A stretch of DNA of 64,000 bases from Acidimicrobiia bacterium (GCA_020637365.1 JACJWE010000001.1:1022001-1086000); one strand, 5' to 3'; counted from the first letter of the stretch, positions 45,709-55,134 are shown. Notes: generated by a model from the letters alone, not told the origin. Translations and numbers: made by a program.

Positions 45709-46818
45709 TCAGGAAACCAACGTCATCAGCCAGGGAACCTGCATCTCCGGCGCGGTGACCGACCCGTGGTGCGCGACCAGCCGACGCTCTCTTGGCGAGG
45801 TCGGCGACTCAAAGGCGTAACCGGGAAATGCGCCCAGGATGACATCACCGAGGCGACTCACCGCCGCAGCACTTGGGGTGGCGGTCCCCAACCAGCCTTC
45901 TTCGACAAAGGCGTCCCGGGTCCAGATCCACGCACAGTCTGAAAACCGTGCTCGCAGCGCCTGGACCACCTCATCAGCAGCGCCCGGAGCAACATGACAC
46001 ATGCGCATACGGCCCTCGCCGGTGTGGTGCAAAATCATGCGATCGAGATCGTCAAATCGCAACCAGCCCTGCGCCGCGACGTCCACCAGGCCATGATCGG
46101 CAGTCACATAGATTCCAGTGCGCTCCGGCAACTGGTCGATAGCGCGATACAAGATCGCCGCAACCTGTTCACGCTCGACAGATGCTTCGATCGAATGCAC
46201 ACCAAAGCCGTGGCAGGTTCGATCCAGAAACGGATAGTACGCGTAGACCACAGGTGCGCCAGAGCACAACGCTCCTCGCACGCGTTCGACCATGCCATAG
46301 GGGGTCTCCCATCCGAAGTAGCGACCGCCCCGAAGGTGTGCTTTGGTGAGGCCTGACCCCTCATAGACCGCCGGAGACACCACGGGCACCGACACCCCTC
46401 CAAACGGTCCGATCGGCTGTATGGCCAATGGATCTGGGGCGGCACCCTTGCCGGGGACCTTCCAGCGGATCGCGCTGAGGGTTCGACCAGCGATCAACAT
46501 GTCGCTCGCGACGATGCCATGAGTGCCGGGTACGACTCCGGTCGTACACGAGGTGAGCGCAGCGACCGTCGTCGACGCAGAGACGGTTGGTATCCAGGTT
46601 CCGTCGAAACGTTCTACGAGATCAGGGGGGAACTTCTGCCACTGATCCCAGCCCAGACCGTCGATCATGAACAGGACGGCTTGTTTCGCCGCGCCGGACT
46701 GCGCCAGTCGCATTCGCTCCGATCCGCCCCTGGGTAGTTGACCCGACCAGGCCAATAACGAACGAAGCGTCGCTGGCACCCCGTAGTCATCGGTTGCACA
46801 CATCACCTGTTCGTACAT
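45709..46818 (-). CDS. Alkaline-phosphatase-fold phosphodiesterase/nucleotide pyrophosphatase
   Basis: 369 residues. Metal and nucleophile motifs of the type I phosphodiesterase family: D53 in MIDGLGWDQW, nucleophile Thr in SASTTVAALTS (83-84), GTHGIV, the DRTCHGFGVHS site and VTADHGLVDV. No signal peptide, so it is probably cytoplasmic. The substrate could be a nucleotide sugar, phosphodiester or phosphonate. Its stop lies 16 nt from the convergent Nudix stop. Confidence 0.82.
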   Translation of the reverse strand: MYEQVMCATDDYGVPATLRSLLAWSGQLPRGGSERMRLAQSGAAKQAVLFMIDGLGWDQWQKFPPDLVERFDGTWIPTVSASTTVAALTSCTTGVVPGTHGIVASDMLIAGRTLSAIRWKVPGKGAAPDPLAIQPIGPFGGVSVPVVSPAVYEGSGLTKAHLRGGRYFGWETPYGMVERVRGALCSGAPVVYAYYPFLDRTCHGFGVHSIEASVEREQVAAILYRAIDQLPERTGIYVTADHGLVDVAAQGWLRFDDLDRMILHHTGEGRMRMCHVAPGAADEVVQALRARFSDCAWIWTRDAFVEEGWLGTATPSAAAVSRLGDVILGAFPGYAFESPTSPRERRLVAHHGSVTAPEMQVPWLMTLVS

Positions 46819-47004
46819 TGGTCCAACGCTAACGGTGCTGGAGGGTCACGTGTCGAGTGAACGACCCGAGCCACCGAAGTCGACGTTCGCGAAGGAGCGG
46901 ATAGCGCAACAAGGCCCCAGGGATCGACGCCACCCCTTCTCAAGTCCGAGGCCGTGTAACCTGACCGGGCCGGGTCAAGCGTTGGCCAGCACGAGGACAT
47001 CCTT

Positions 47005-47454
47005 TTGAAAGTTTCGACACGCGGCGACTACGCCACTCGGGCCCTGGTCTCGATGGCGCTCCACGACCCGCAGATACCGACATCGGTCAAAGAGATCGCG
47101 GAACGCACCGGCCTGCCTCAGCCGTACCTAGAGCAAATCCTCTTGGCGATCAAGGGTGCGGGATTGGTGCGCTCCAAACGCGGTGTTGGGGGCGGCTACG
47201 TGCTCGCCCGCGACCCTGCCGAGATATCCGTGGCAGATGTCTTGGCTGCAGTCGACGGGCCTATCGCTTCAGACGTCGACGAGATCGAACACAGCGAGGG
47301 CCGCTGTGTCATCCAGGACATCTGGATCGAGGTCTTTGAAAGGATGCGCGACTACCTCAATGCGGTCACGCTGGCGACCCTCGTCCAACGCGCCACGGTG
47401 GGCCATGACGGTGTCCACACCGGTGACCCTCGCCCGTCGGACCCGCTCGGTTGA
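47005..47454 (+). CDS. Rrf2-family transcriptional regulator
   Basis: 149 residues from TTG 47005, with GAGGA upstream. The winged helix-turn-helix reads KVSTRGDYATRALVSMALH, then IAERTGLPQPYLEQILLAIKGAGLVRSKRGVGGGYVLAR, which is textbook Rrf2. Unlike IscR or NsrR it has just one cysteine (in GRCVIQD), so the usual three-Cys Fe-S cluster site is missing. It may sense something else or act like CymR with a partner. No obvious target operon adjoins it. Confidence 0.88.
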   Translation: MKVSTRGDYATRALVSMALHDPQIPTSVKEIAERTGLPQPYLEQILLAIKGAGLVRSKRGVGGGYVLARDPAEISVADVLAAVDGPIASDVDEIEHSEGRCVIQDIWIEVFERMRDYLNAVTLATLVQRATVGHDGVHTGDPRPSDPLG

Positions 47455-47456
47455 CG

Positions 47457-48371
47457 TTAGGCGAAGCCCAATGCTTCTTTGTCCGCCGCGAAATCGAGCG
47501 GCGGATCGGCGAAGCGTTCGACTGTTTCGCCGGTGACCGGATGCGCAAAGCTCAAGAACTCAGAATGCAGACGGAGACGATCGCCTACGTCTCCCCCGCG
47601 CCGACCGCCATACACTGGATCGCCGACGACCGGATGACCGATCGAAGCGAGGTGTACACGGATCTGGTGGGTTCGGCCCGTTTCGAGGCGAAGCGCCAGT
47701 TCGGACGCGCCACCTCCTAACGACGTTGCATCCACCCGGTAATGCGTCCGTGCCGGTCGGCCGTCTTGGACGACCGCCATCCGAGTCCGCCGCGCCCGGT
47801 CCCGTCCGATCGGTCCCTCGATGACTCCGCGCGCCTCGGCCAGCACACCCCACACCAGGCTCCGATAGCCCCGCGTCACGCGCCGTGCCTTGAGTTGTTT
47901 GACGAGCCCGTCGTAAGCCTCGTGGCTGCGCGCCACCATCATCAGCCCGGAGGTATCGCGGTCGAGGCGGTGCACGATGCCGGGGCGTGCGGGCTGGCCC
48001 ACGTCCGCAATGGCGGGGTCGAATGCCAGGAGGGCGTTGACGAGCGTCCCATCCACGTGGCCTGCCCCCGGATGAACGACCAGACCGAAGGGTTTGTGGA
48101 CGATCAAGACGTCATCGTCTTCATACCGGATATCGAGGTCGATCGGCTGCGGCCCAGGTGGGCCCGGCTCTGCGGGCGTACCGGTCACGGTGACCCGCTG
48201 TCCGACGCCGAGCTTGGTGCTCTTGGTCACGGATCTGCCGTCGACCTCGATCAACCCGCTTGTCAGCATGCGCTGCACATCAGCCCGCGACAGAGCTGTC
48301 AGGGTGCTGATGGCCCGATCGACTCGGACGCCGTCCAATCCGTCGGGAACGATGAAGGCCTCAAACATCAC
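47457..48371 (-). CDS. RluA/RluD-type pseudouridine synthase
   Basis: 304 residues. N-terminal S4 RNA-binding domain (about 14-62) followed by the synthase domain with the catalytic motif GIVHRLDRDTSGLM (catalytic D137), KPFGLVVHPGAG before it and the late LETGRTHQIRVHLASIGHPVVGD. It converts uridine to pseudouridine in 23S rRNA or tRNA. Downstream of lspA, the same order as in many bacteria, which supports an RluD-like role. Its stop is 2 nt from the convergent Rrf2 gene. Confidence 0.92.
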   Translation of the reverse strand: MMFEAFIVPDGLDGVRVDRAISTLTALSRADVQRMLTSGLIEVDGRSVTKSTKLGVGQRVTVTGTPAEPGPPGPQPIDLDIRYEDDDVLIVHKPFGLVVHPGAGHVDGTLVNALLAFDPAIADVGQPARPGIVHRLDRDTSGLMMVARSHEAYDGLVKQLKARRVTRGYRSLVWGVLAEARGVIEGPIGRDRARRTRMAVVQDGRPARTHYRVDATSLGGGASELALRLETGRTHQIRVHLASIGHPVVGDPVYGGRRGGDVGDRLRLHSEFLSFAHPVTGETVERFADPPLDFAADKEALGFA

Positions 48372-48420
48372 CGAGCCCTTCCATCGGCCGGAAGTCGCGG
48401 GACTTCGTCGTTGACGGCAT

Positions 48421-49074
48421 CTATGAAGTCACCGAGTCCGGGTCCGTGATGGAAACATCATCGCCAGCGACATCGACCGGACCCGACGAGGCCGAGTTTG
48501 CTGCGCCAAGATCGGCCGTCGGCTGCCCCTCGACGGTGGTGGAGCCCCTATGTGAGCGGGGAGCGGTTTGGGCACCCGCTTGCACCGGGGCATTGGCTTG
48601 CGTGTTCGACGCGCTATCGAGGGTCCAGGTGCGCCACATGACGACGATGACACCGATGGTGATCGCAGAATCAGCGATATTGAACACCGGCCAGGAGCCG
48701 ACCCTGATGAAGTCGACCACATGACCTTGTCCGACTCCTGGTGCCCGAAAGAAGCGATCGGTCAGGTTGCCCAGTGCTCCACCGAGCAACAGCGCCAACG
48801 CGATCTTGTTGATGGGATCGGTGGCGCGGGCGAGGGCATAGATCAACACGCCGAGCAACACAATGCCCAGTGCGGTCAAGAACCACGTCGAACCGCTCAA
48901 CATCGAAAACGCCGACCCGGAGTTCCAGGCGAGGCGGAAGTCTGCCCAGTCGCCGATGAGCCTGACGGGTCCGTCAGCGAGGGTGCGTAGCGCCCAAGCC
49001 TTGGTCGCCTGATCGAGTAGGACGACTGCCAGCACGAGCGCGAGCGGTGCCTGAATACGAGACCTGGTGTTCAC
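48421..49074 (-). CDS. lspA: Lipoprotein signal peptidase (signal peptidase II) with C-terminal tail
   Basis: 217 residues from GTG 49074. Four transmembrane helices and both catalytic aspartates: D106 in GGALGNLTDRFF and D135 in PVFNIADSAIT; LAWNSGSAFSML is the other family segment. It cuts signal peptides before the lipidated Cys; substrates in this window include the L,D-transpeptidase and the 25.6-kb lipoprotein. After residue 155 a 60-residue Ala/Ser/Thr/Asp-rich tail follows that is not part of the usual enzyme. It lies 14 nt after the DksA/TraR gene. Confidence 0.93.
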   Translation of the reverse strand: MNTRSRIQAPLALVLAVVLLDQATKAWALRTLADGPVRLIGDWADFRLAWNSGSAFSMLSGSTWFLTALGIVLLGVLIYALARATDPINKIALALLLGGALGNLTDRFFRAPGVGQGHVVDFIRVGSWPVFNIADSAITIGVIVVMWRTWTLDSASNTQANAPVQAGAQTAPRSHRGSTTVEGQPTADLGAANSASSGPVDVAGDDVSITDPDSVTS

Positions 49075-49088
49075 ATCTACTGACGCCC

Positions 49089-49502
49089 CTACCTGCGTCT
49101 CTCCAGTCGAGATTTGCAGGGAATACACATCGAAGCTTCTGGAATGGCTTCCAGTCTTTCAAACGGGATGGGGTTGGCGCAGCGCGTGCACACCCCATAG
49201 GTGCCGAGCTCCATACGTTCCAACGCAGCATCGATGGCATCGACGGAGCGTTGAGCTGTCGCCGACAGCATCAGATCGCGTTCGCGTTCGGCGCTGAGGG
49301 TGTCACCTTCGCCCGATTCCTCGTCGAACTGGACATCACCCTGTTCTCGTTCCTGCATCAAGGCGTCCGCCTCAGCGGCGAGGTCCAAGGCTTGGCGTTC
49401 ATAGACAGATCGCTCGGATTCCAACGCCGCCCGCAGCTCGGTCAGCTGGGCAGGCGAAATGTCTGGGTGCGTCGAAATAGGGGTCGAATCGGTGGTGCCC
49501 AC
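49089..49502 (-). CDS. DksA/TraR-type zinc-finger protein
   Basis: 137 residues. Long helical N-terminal part (about 18-100) and a C-terminal C4 zinc finger, GVCTRCANPIPFERLEAIP followed by CIPC. This is the DksA/TraR fold, whose members bind the secondary channel of RNA polymerase. In actinobacteria several copies of unknown role are common. It opens the dksA-like/lspA/rluD group and is divergent from ileS across 154 nt. Confidence 0.88.
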   Translation of the reverse strand: MGTTDSTPISTHPDISPAQLTELRAALESERSVYERQALDLAAEADALMQEREQGDVQFDEESGEGDTLSAERERDLMLSATAQRSVDAIDAALERMELGTYGVCTRCANPIPFERLEAIPEASMCIPCKSRLERRR

Positions 49503-49656
49503 GGTCCCTCCAGGGTGATCTCAAGCAAACCGGGCCGGAGGATAGCCCTTTCGGGTTCGCGAATCATGCTTTTTGTTCAAATCATGAACTGGTATCGGCT
49601 CCAGCAGCCCCATTGGCTGAGTCTCTGGGGACGTCGGCCAATTAATCTACCCGGCC

Positions 49657-52600
49657 ATGGCTTTCGAACCTGTTAATGCCCAACTCGACCTGCCGGCACT
49701 CGAACAGAGCGTCCTCGAGCGGTGGAAGGCCGCATCCGATGCGGGTGAGTCGCTCCTTGCCAAGAGTCTGGCCGAGCGGGCGGCAGCCGAGCCGTGGGTG
49801 TTCTATGACGGCCCTCCGACGGCCAACGGACGTCCCGGACTTCATCACGTTTGGGCGCGTGCGTTCAAAGACCTCTATCCGCGGTTTCACACGATGCGCG
49901 GCCGCTACGTCGAACGCAAGGCCGGTTGGGACTGCCACGGACTTCCCGTCGAGCTCGAGATCGAAAAGCAACTTGGATTTACTGGCAAGGCCGACATCGA
50001 GGCCTACGGCATCGAACGTTTCAACGCGCAGTGTCGCGAATCGGTCACGAAGTACGTCGCGGATTGGCAGCAGCTCACCGACCGTATGGGCATGTGGCTC
50101 GATATGGACGACGCGTACTGGACCATGTCGAATGACTACATCGAATCGGTGTGGTGGCTGTTCCGCAGGATGTGGGATCAGGGTCTGATCTCAGAAGGAT
50201 TCAAAGTTGTCCCGTACTGCGGCCGATGCGGTACTGCGCTGTCCAGCCATGAAGTTGCGCAGGGTTATCAGGACGTCACCGAAGCATCGGCATATGTCCG
50301 CTTTCCACTGAACGATACCGACGCCGATCTGGTGGTTTGGACGACGACACCGTGGACGCTGATCTCCAACGGCGGCGCAGCGGTCGGACCGGACATCACC
50401 TATGTGCGCGTGCGTGTGGGGGAGGATCCCCGCGACCTCATCTTGGCCGAGGCGCGACTCACCGCGGTGTTGGGTACCGACGGCGAGTTGCCATCAAATG
50501 TCGACATCGTCGAACGGTTGACCGCCCAAGAGTTGGTAGGGCGCACATACCAGCGGCCCTTTGACTTCCTCGACCTTGGTCCCACTAGCGATCCAGCAAC
50601 CCCGCCGTGGCGGGTCGTCATCGACGACTTTGTCACCATCGATGACGGCACCGGCATCGTGCACCTCGCTGCTGCGTTTGGCGAGGTCGACCGGGAGGTG
50701 AGCCTCGCCAACGGCCTGCCGGTCTTTAATCCAGTGACCGCGCAAGCCACCTTTGACGACACCGTGCCCCCATATAGCGGCATGTTCGTCAAGGACGCAG
50801 ATGCCCCGATCATCGCGGAGCTCGCACGGTCCGGTCGCCTGGTCTCGGCGCCGGATTACACCCACTCCTACCCCCATTGTTGGCGATGCCAAACACCCCT
50901 GGTCTATTACGCAAAGACGTCGTGGTTCGCCCAGACCTCTGACCGCAAGCAGCTCATGGAAGCGGAGAATCAGCAGGTCGGCTGGCATCCGGGACACATC
51001 AAGAATGGGAGATTCGGCGACTGGCTCGCCAACAACGTCGACTGGGCACTCTCCCGCGACCGCTATTGGGGTACGCCTATTCCGGTTTGGCGCTGCGACG
51101 CGGGTCACGACACGTGTGTTGGCTCCATGGCCGAACTCGATGCGTTGGCGGGCGCGCTGCCGACCGCCCCATCGGGTGACATCGACCTGCACCGCCCCTA
51201 CGTCGACGACGTCGCGTTCGGATGTCCCGTTTCGGGATGCGACGAAACGGCTCGTCGGGTACCGCCGGTGCTCGACGCCTGGTTCGACTCAGGTTCGATG
51301 CCATCTGCGCAACACCACTTTCCCTTTACCGCCGATGCGATCTCAGCCGTGGACGAACGAGGACCGGCAACACCGCCCGCACCAGACACCTTTCTGGCGT
51401 CGCGCTTCCCCGCCGACTTCATCTGCGAAGCGATAGATCAAACACGGGGATGGTTCTATTCGTTGCTCGCGGCGAACACACTCGTCTTTGGTGAGTCGCC
51501 CTATCGCAACGTCGTCTGCCTCGCCCACGTGGTCGACAAGGACGGCGCAAAGATGTCGAAGTCCAAGGGCAACGTCATCGACCCCTACGACGTCTTCGAC
51601 AACCACGGTGCCGACGCACTGCGCTGGTACTTCTTCTCTGCGGGTTCCCCGTGGACGAACCGGCGCGTCTACAGCGAGGGCATCGACGAGACGACTCGGC
51701 AGTTCATATTGACATTGTGGAACGTGTATGCGTTCTTCGTGACGTATGCATCCATCGACCACTGGGAACCGGCCGCAACTCCCCAGGCACCCAAACATGT
51801 CCTGGATCGGTGGCTCCGATCTCGTCTCCACGGCACGATCGACGAGGTCACCGCAGCTTTGGAAAGCTATGACGCCCACCGAGCGACGATATCGCTCGGC
51901 ACCCTCGTCGACGACCTGTCTAACTGGTATGTACGACGAAGCCGCACGCGGTTCTGGAAGGACAGCGACGGAGAGGCTTATGGCGTTCTGTACGAAGCGA
52001 TCGTCTCCATCACTCAGATGTTGGCGCCCTTCTGTCCATTCATCACCGATGCCATCTACGCGAACCTGGTGGGCGGAGAGGTGCATCTGAGCACGTTCCC
52101 CACAGCGTCAACCGAACTGATCGATCTCCAACTCGAACGCGATATGGCCGTCGCCCGCGAAGTCGTCGCCCTCGGGCGCAGCGCTCGCACCGACGCCAAG
52201 ATGCGAACACGCCAACCCTTGCGAACTGCACACGTGTTGATCTCAGGAGACGAAGCTGGCCTCCCCGACGAGATTTGCGATGAGATCGGGACCGAACTCA
52301 ATGTTCACAACGTCGAGTTCATCACCTCGCTGGAAGGTCTTGCGGCATATGACGTCGTGCCCAATTTCCGCACCCTCGGCCCTCGCCTCGGGGCCCAGAT
52401 GCCAGCGGTCAAACAAGCCTTGGCCGCTGTCGACGGGTCGATCGTCCAGGCAGCACTCGACGACTCGGGCGTGTATCGGCTCGAAGTCGATGGAGACCAA
52501 ATAGAACTGTCAACCGACGACGTCCAGGTCCGCATCCGGGCCCAGGATGATCTCGCCATTTCGCAGGGCGGGATGACCGCTGTGGTGCTCGACCTAGCCC

Positions 52601-52878
52601 TTGATGACGAGCTTCGCACCGAAGGTCTGGTCCGTGAATTGATTCGGACTATCAACGATCTTCGAAAGTCCCAAGGCTTTGAGATCTCGGATCGGATTCG
52701 TTTGTCGGTCTTCGCCGATGAATCGGTCGCTCGTGCCGTCCGCCGCTACGGAGCCGACATCGCCAGCGAGGTTCTCGCGCTCGATGTTTTCGAAGGGGAG
52801 CTTGGACACGCGCCCGATGACGCAGCAACTGTCATGGTATTGGGCGAGCCCGTGGCTTTCGCCCTCGTCAAGGCGTGA
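49657..52878 (+). CDS. ileS: Isoleucyl-tRNA synthetase
   Basis: 1073 residues, class I synthetase. The HIGH-like site is RPGLHHVWARAF (about 59-70), KAGWDCHGLPVELE follows, editing-domain segments VVWTTTPWTL and GIVHLAAAFGEVD are present, and KMSKSKGNVIDPYD begins at residue 632. The HHVW form and RKAGWDCHGLP context belong to the eukaryote-like IleRS clade found in mycobacteria, known for low mupirocin sensitivity. The 154-nt upstream gap shows no T-box core. It has a small inverted repeat GTTCA/TGAAC at 49574-49588. A strong hairpin follows the gene. Confidence 0.96.
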   Translation: MAFEPVNAQLDLPALEQSVLERWKAASDAGESLLAKSLAERAAAEPWVFYDGPPTANGRPGLHHVWARAFKDLYPRFHTMRGRYVERKAGWDCHGLPVELEIEKQLGFTGKADIEAYGIERFNAQCRESVTKYVADWQQLTDRMGMWLDMDDAYWTMSNDYIESVWWLFRRMWDQGLISEGFKVVPYCGRCGTALSSHEVAQGYQDVTEASAYVRFPLNDTDADLVVWTTTPWTLISNGGAAVGPDITYVRVRVGEDPRDLILAEARLTAVLGTDGELPSNVDIVERLTAQELVGRTYQRPFDFLDLGPTSDPATPPWRVVIDDFVTIDDGTGIVHLAAAFGEVDREVSLANGLPVFNPVTAQATFDDTVPPYSGMFVKDADAPIIAELARSGRLVSAPDYTHSYPHCWRCQTPLVYYAKTSWFAQTSDRKQLMEAENQQVGWHPGHIKNGRFGDWLANNVDWALSRDRYWGTPIPVWRCDAGHDTCVGSMAELDALAGALPTAPSGDIDLHRPYVDDVAFGCPVSGCDETARRVPPVLDAWFDSGSMPSAQHHFPFTADAISAVDERGPATPPAPDTFLASRFPADFICEAIDQTRGWFYSLLAANTLVFGESPYRNVVCLAHVVDKDGAKMSKSKGNVIDPYDVFDNHGADALRWYFFSAGSPWTNRRVYSEGIDETTRQFILTLWNVYAFFVTYASIDHWEPAATPQAPKHVLDRWLRSRLHGTIDEVTAALESYDAHRATISLGTLVDDLSNWYVRRSRTRFWKDSDGEAYGVLYEAIVSITQMLAPFCPFITDAIYANLVGGEVHLSTFPTASTELIDLQLERDMAVAREVVALGRSARTDAKMRTRQPLRTAHVLISGDEAGLPDEICDEIGTELNVHNVEFITSLEGLAAYDVVPNFRTLGPRLGAQMPAVKQALAAVDGSIVQAALDDSGVYRLEVDGDQIELSTDDVQVRIRAQDDLAISQGGMTAVVLDLALDDELRTEGLVRELIRTINDLRKSQGFEISDRIRLSVFADESVARAVRRYGADIASEVLALDVFEGELGHAPDDAATVMVLGEPVAFALVKA

Positions 52879-52932
52879 GCTGACGACGACGATTCGCTCA
52901 CCGCTCACCGCTCAGCACTCGTCAATGACGTC

Positions 52933-52970
52933 ATGAGGGGCCAACGTTGATGAGAACGTTGGCCCCTCAT
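52933..52970. terminator. Strong two-way hairpin between ileS and divIVA
   Basis: Perfect 16-bp stem, left arm ATGAGGGGCCAACGTT and right arm AACGTTGGCCCCTCAT, with a 6-nt loop. It sits 55 nt after ileS and 85 nt after the convergent divIVA stop. Symmetric, so it can end transcripts from both sides; no U tract. Confidence 0.75.
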
Positions 52971-53054
52971 GTGGTGTACTCGTCAGTTGTGTGCCCGGTG
53001 TCTGATGTCACTAGCTGGCCGATGACCTCAGCGTTCCAAGCCAGCCGCTCGCTA

Positions 53055-53960
53055 CTAGTTGCCAGGCCGCTTGAACACACCGCCGAAACGGCTCGTCGCG
53101 TCTGAATCCTCATCGTCGTCTTCACGACCGTCGCTCAATGTCGCCAAGAACCGATCGTCGTCGTTGTCGCCACGTCGACTCGAACGTCCGGTTGCGCCCA
53201 TCTTGGCGGCCTGCTCCGGTGAAACGATGCGCACGGCGCTACGCGCTCCGAGCGATGCTTCGACATCGAACTCCTCTTCTGGTTCTTCTTCGAAGTCATC
53301 GTCTTCGTCATCATCGACGAGGTCAATCTCTGCCTCGGCGGCCTCGAGCAGGGACGCTGCTGTCGGGATCTCGTCTTCGCTGGGCACGTCCACGTCGTTC
53401 ATGATCGGCTCGTCGGGGCGGTCCGGCCCTGGACGCTCGTTGAGTACCGCCAGATCGGCTTCGAGAACGCCGCGAATCCGCGACTTGTACTCGTCGGCGA
53501 ATTGATCGAGGCGGTTGACATCGTCCTTAAGGGTGTCGACTCGCCCGGCGAGGTCGCGCAGCTCATCCGCGTAGGCAACCCGTTGTGCCTCGGCACGGTC
53601 GATGGCATCTTGTTCGGCCTGCTCAACCATGGCCTTGGATTTCGCCTCGGCGTCTGAGACGAGGTCGGCCGCGGTTCTTTCGGCTTCAGCGACCGTCGTG
53701 TCCGCCGTGCGCTGCGCTAAGAGCAACGTGCGCGAGATCGTGTCAGCGTCACCGGACGGTGCCGTGAGGGGTTGTTCGTCGTCACGCGGAGTCGACGATG
53801 CAGGAACACCCCGGCGCGATGCCTGCTCGAGATCGTTCTGTAACCGTTCGATCGTCGAAGCAGCCCGGTCGAGCAGTTCGTCGGTCACGTCCATGTCATA
53901 GCCACGGAACTGCTGAGCAATTTCTACGTTCCGGAGTTCCTTCGGTGTCACGTCCATCAT
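53055..53960 (-). CDS. divIVA: DivIVA-family polar growth/division protein
   Basis: 301 residues. N-terminal DivIVA membrane-binding motif VTPKELRNVEIAQQFRGYDMDVTDELLDR, then a coiled coil (about 35-175) with EAERTAADLVSDAEAKSKAMVEQAEQDA, typical of the Wag31/DivIVA group. The C-terminal 110 residues are very acidic (runs of Asp/Glu) and disordered, ending SRFGGVFKRPGN. It recruits wall synthesis to poles or septum. Last gene of the division cluster, after yggT. Confidence 0.92.
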   Translation of the reverse strand: MMDVTPKELRNVEIAQQFRGYDMDVTDELLDRAASTIERLQNDLEQASRRGVPASSTPRDDEQPLTAPSGDADTISRTLLLAQRTADTTVAEAERTAADLVSDAEAKSKAMVEQAEQDAIDRAEAQRVAYADELRDLAGRVDTLKDDVNRLDQFADEYKSRIRGVLEADLAVLNERPGPDRPDEPIMNDVDVPSEDEIPTAASLLEAAEAEIDLVDDDEDDDFEEEPEEEFDVEASLGARSAVRIVSPEQAAKMGATGRSSRRGDNDDDRFLATLSDGREDDDEDSDATSRFGGVFKRPGN

Positions 53961-54004
53961 CTGAGTCTTCTAGTCCTTAGTGCGTCTGGTGCCAGCTAGG
54001 GCCA

Positions 54005-54286
54005 CTAGCAAATTGCGCTTCGCAGGATCATGATGCCGAACATCACGATCAGCGGAGATAGGTCGAGTCGGAGCGATTCACCGCCGATGGGTGGCATGAG
54101 GCGACGAATCGGGCCGAGGATCGGTTCTGTCAGGTCGATCAAAATCGAGGAGATACCCGCGATCGGCGAACCTGGACTGATCGAAAACCACGACAGCAAG
54201 ATTCGCGCGATAACGATGATGTAGTACACCTGCAGAGCGCGGCACGCAATGTCGGAGGCGGTAATTGCAAGTGTCAAGACTTCCAT
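54005..54286 (-). CDS. yggT: YggT-family membrane protein
   Basis: 93 residues from ATG 54286. Two hydrophobic segments enclose the family motif RILLSWFSISPGSPIAG and LTEPILGPIRRLMPP. YggT proteins commonly sit between sepF and divIVA in Gram-positive division clusters, as here. Function uncertain, probably linked to division or osmotic behaviour. Confidence 0.88.
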   Translation of the reverse strand: MEVLTLAITASDIACRALQVYYIIVIARILLSWFSISPGSPIAGISSILIDLTEPILGPIRRLMPPIGGESLRLDLSPLIVMFGIMILRSAIC

Positions 54287-54399
54287 GGAAAGGGTCACCC
54301 TAGACTGCCGCCACGCCGACCCGGTAACCGGGCGCGCTACATGCGTGGCGGTGTCCGCGGCTTTGTCGCGGACCGAAAACGGACAAATCCGTCACCTGG

Positions 54400-55134
54400 T
54401 CAATCGTCTAGGAGGCCCTCATCTCGGAGTCGATCGAGCTCTGAATTTGGAATGTTGGCTCCTTCTGGGGTCAACAAAAAGACCTGGTCCGCTGTGCGTT
54501 CCATCGAGCCATCAAGTACGAACGTCGAGCCGCTCGCAAAGTCGATCAGGCGGCGCATCAGTTCGCGCGGCAAACCGCGAAGGTCCATGACCACGGGTTG
54601 CCGATTACGCAGCGCAGAACCGACGTATTCGGCATCATCGAAGGATTCGGGTTCGACGATGGCGACTCGAAGTTCGGGCGCGGGGATCGTCCGCACCGCG
54701 CTCGACTGCCGAAGTCCAGATGGTCGAGTCGGGTCAGACTTCGGAGGTGGGGCGAGCCGCTCCCGGTCGCCGTGGTCACCATAAAAGTCTTGGTCGCGTC
54801 GACCCATTCCGATCACACTCCCGTCCGGGCCGCGATCGATACCGCGGCTGCGTCGCAGATCCTCGCGCGGATCGCTCTCAAAAGACTCCGCGGGTCGCAC
54901 ATGACGCCCCGATTGATCGACACCGCGTGGTTCGAGCCCACGCGGCTCAAAGCCACGGGGGTCGGGGTCGCGTTCGAATGGTTCGGGGGCACGACCCTGG
55001 ACCCGCTGGCCACCACTGAGGTCTTCGAGACCTTCGTCGTAGTCATAGTCCTCGTACTCGTCGTACTCGTCGTATTCCTCGTAGTCATCGTCTGCGAGAC
55101 CGAGAAACACCATCGTCTTACGGAAGACGGGCAT
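54400..55134 (-). CDS. sepF: Cell division protein SepF
   Basis: 244 residues. The C-terminal SepF domain (about 150-240) contains VMDLRGLPRELMRRLIDFASGSTFVLDG and FLLTPEGANI. The N-terminus MPVFRKTMVFLGLAD is the membrane-binding helix, followed by an unusual Asp/Glu/Tyr repeat (DYEEYDEYDEYEDYDYDEG). The linker then carries RGFEPRGLEPRG repeats. SepF binds the FtsZ tail and is the likely membrane anchor here because no ftsA is present. It begins 6 nt after yggS. Confidence 0.94.
   Translation of the reverse strand: MPVFRKTMVFLGLADDDYEEYDEYDEYEDYDYDEGLEDLSGGQRVQGRAPEPFERDPDPRGFEPRGLEPRGVDQSGRHVRPAESFESDPREDLRRSRGIDRGPDGSVIGMGRRDQDFYGDHGDRERLAPPPKSDPTRPSGLRQSSAVRTIPAPELRVAIVEPESFDDAEYVGSALRNRQPVVMDLRGLPRELMRRLIDFASGSTFVLDGSMERTADQVFLLTPEGANIPNSELDRLRDEGLLDD

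Noticed and set aside
49503..49656. Possible T-box leader before ileS
   Set aside because: Actinobacterial ileS genes often have one, but no conserved T-box core (GGGTGG-type antiterminator) and too little room (154 nt). Only a small GTTCA/TGAAC repeat is present.
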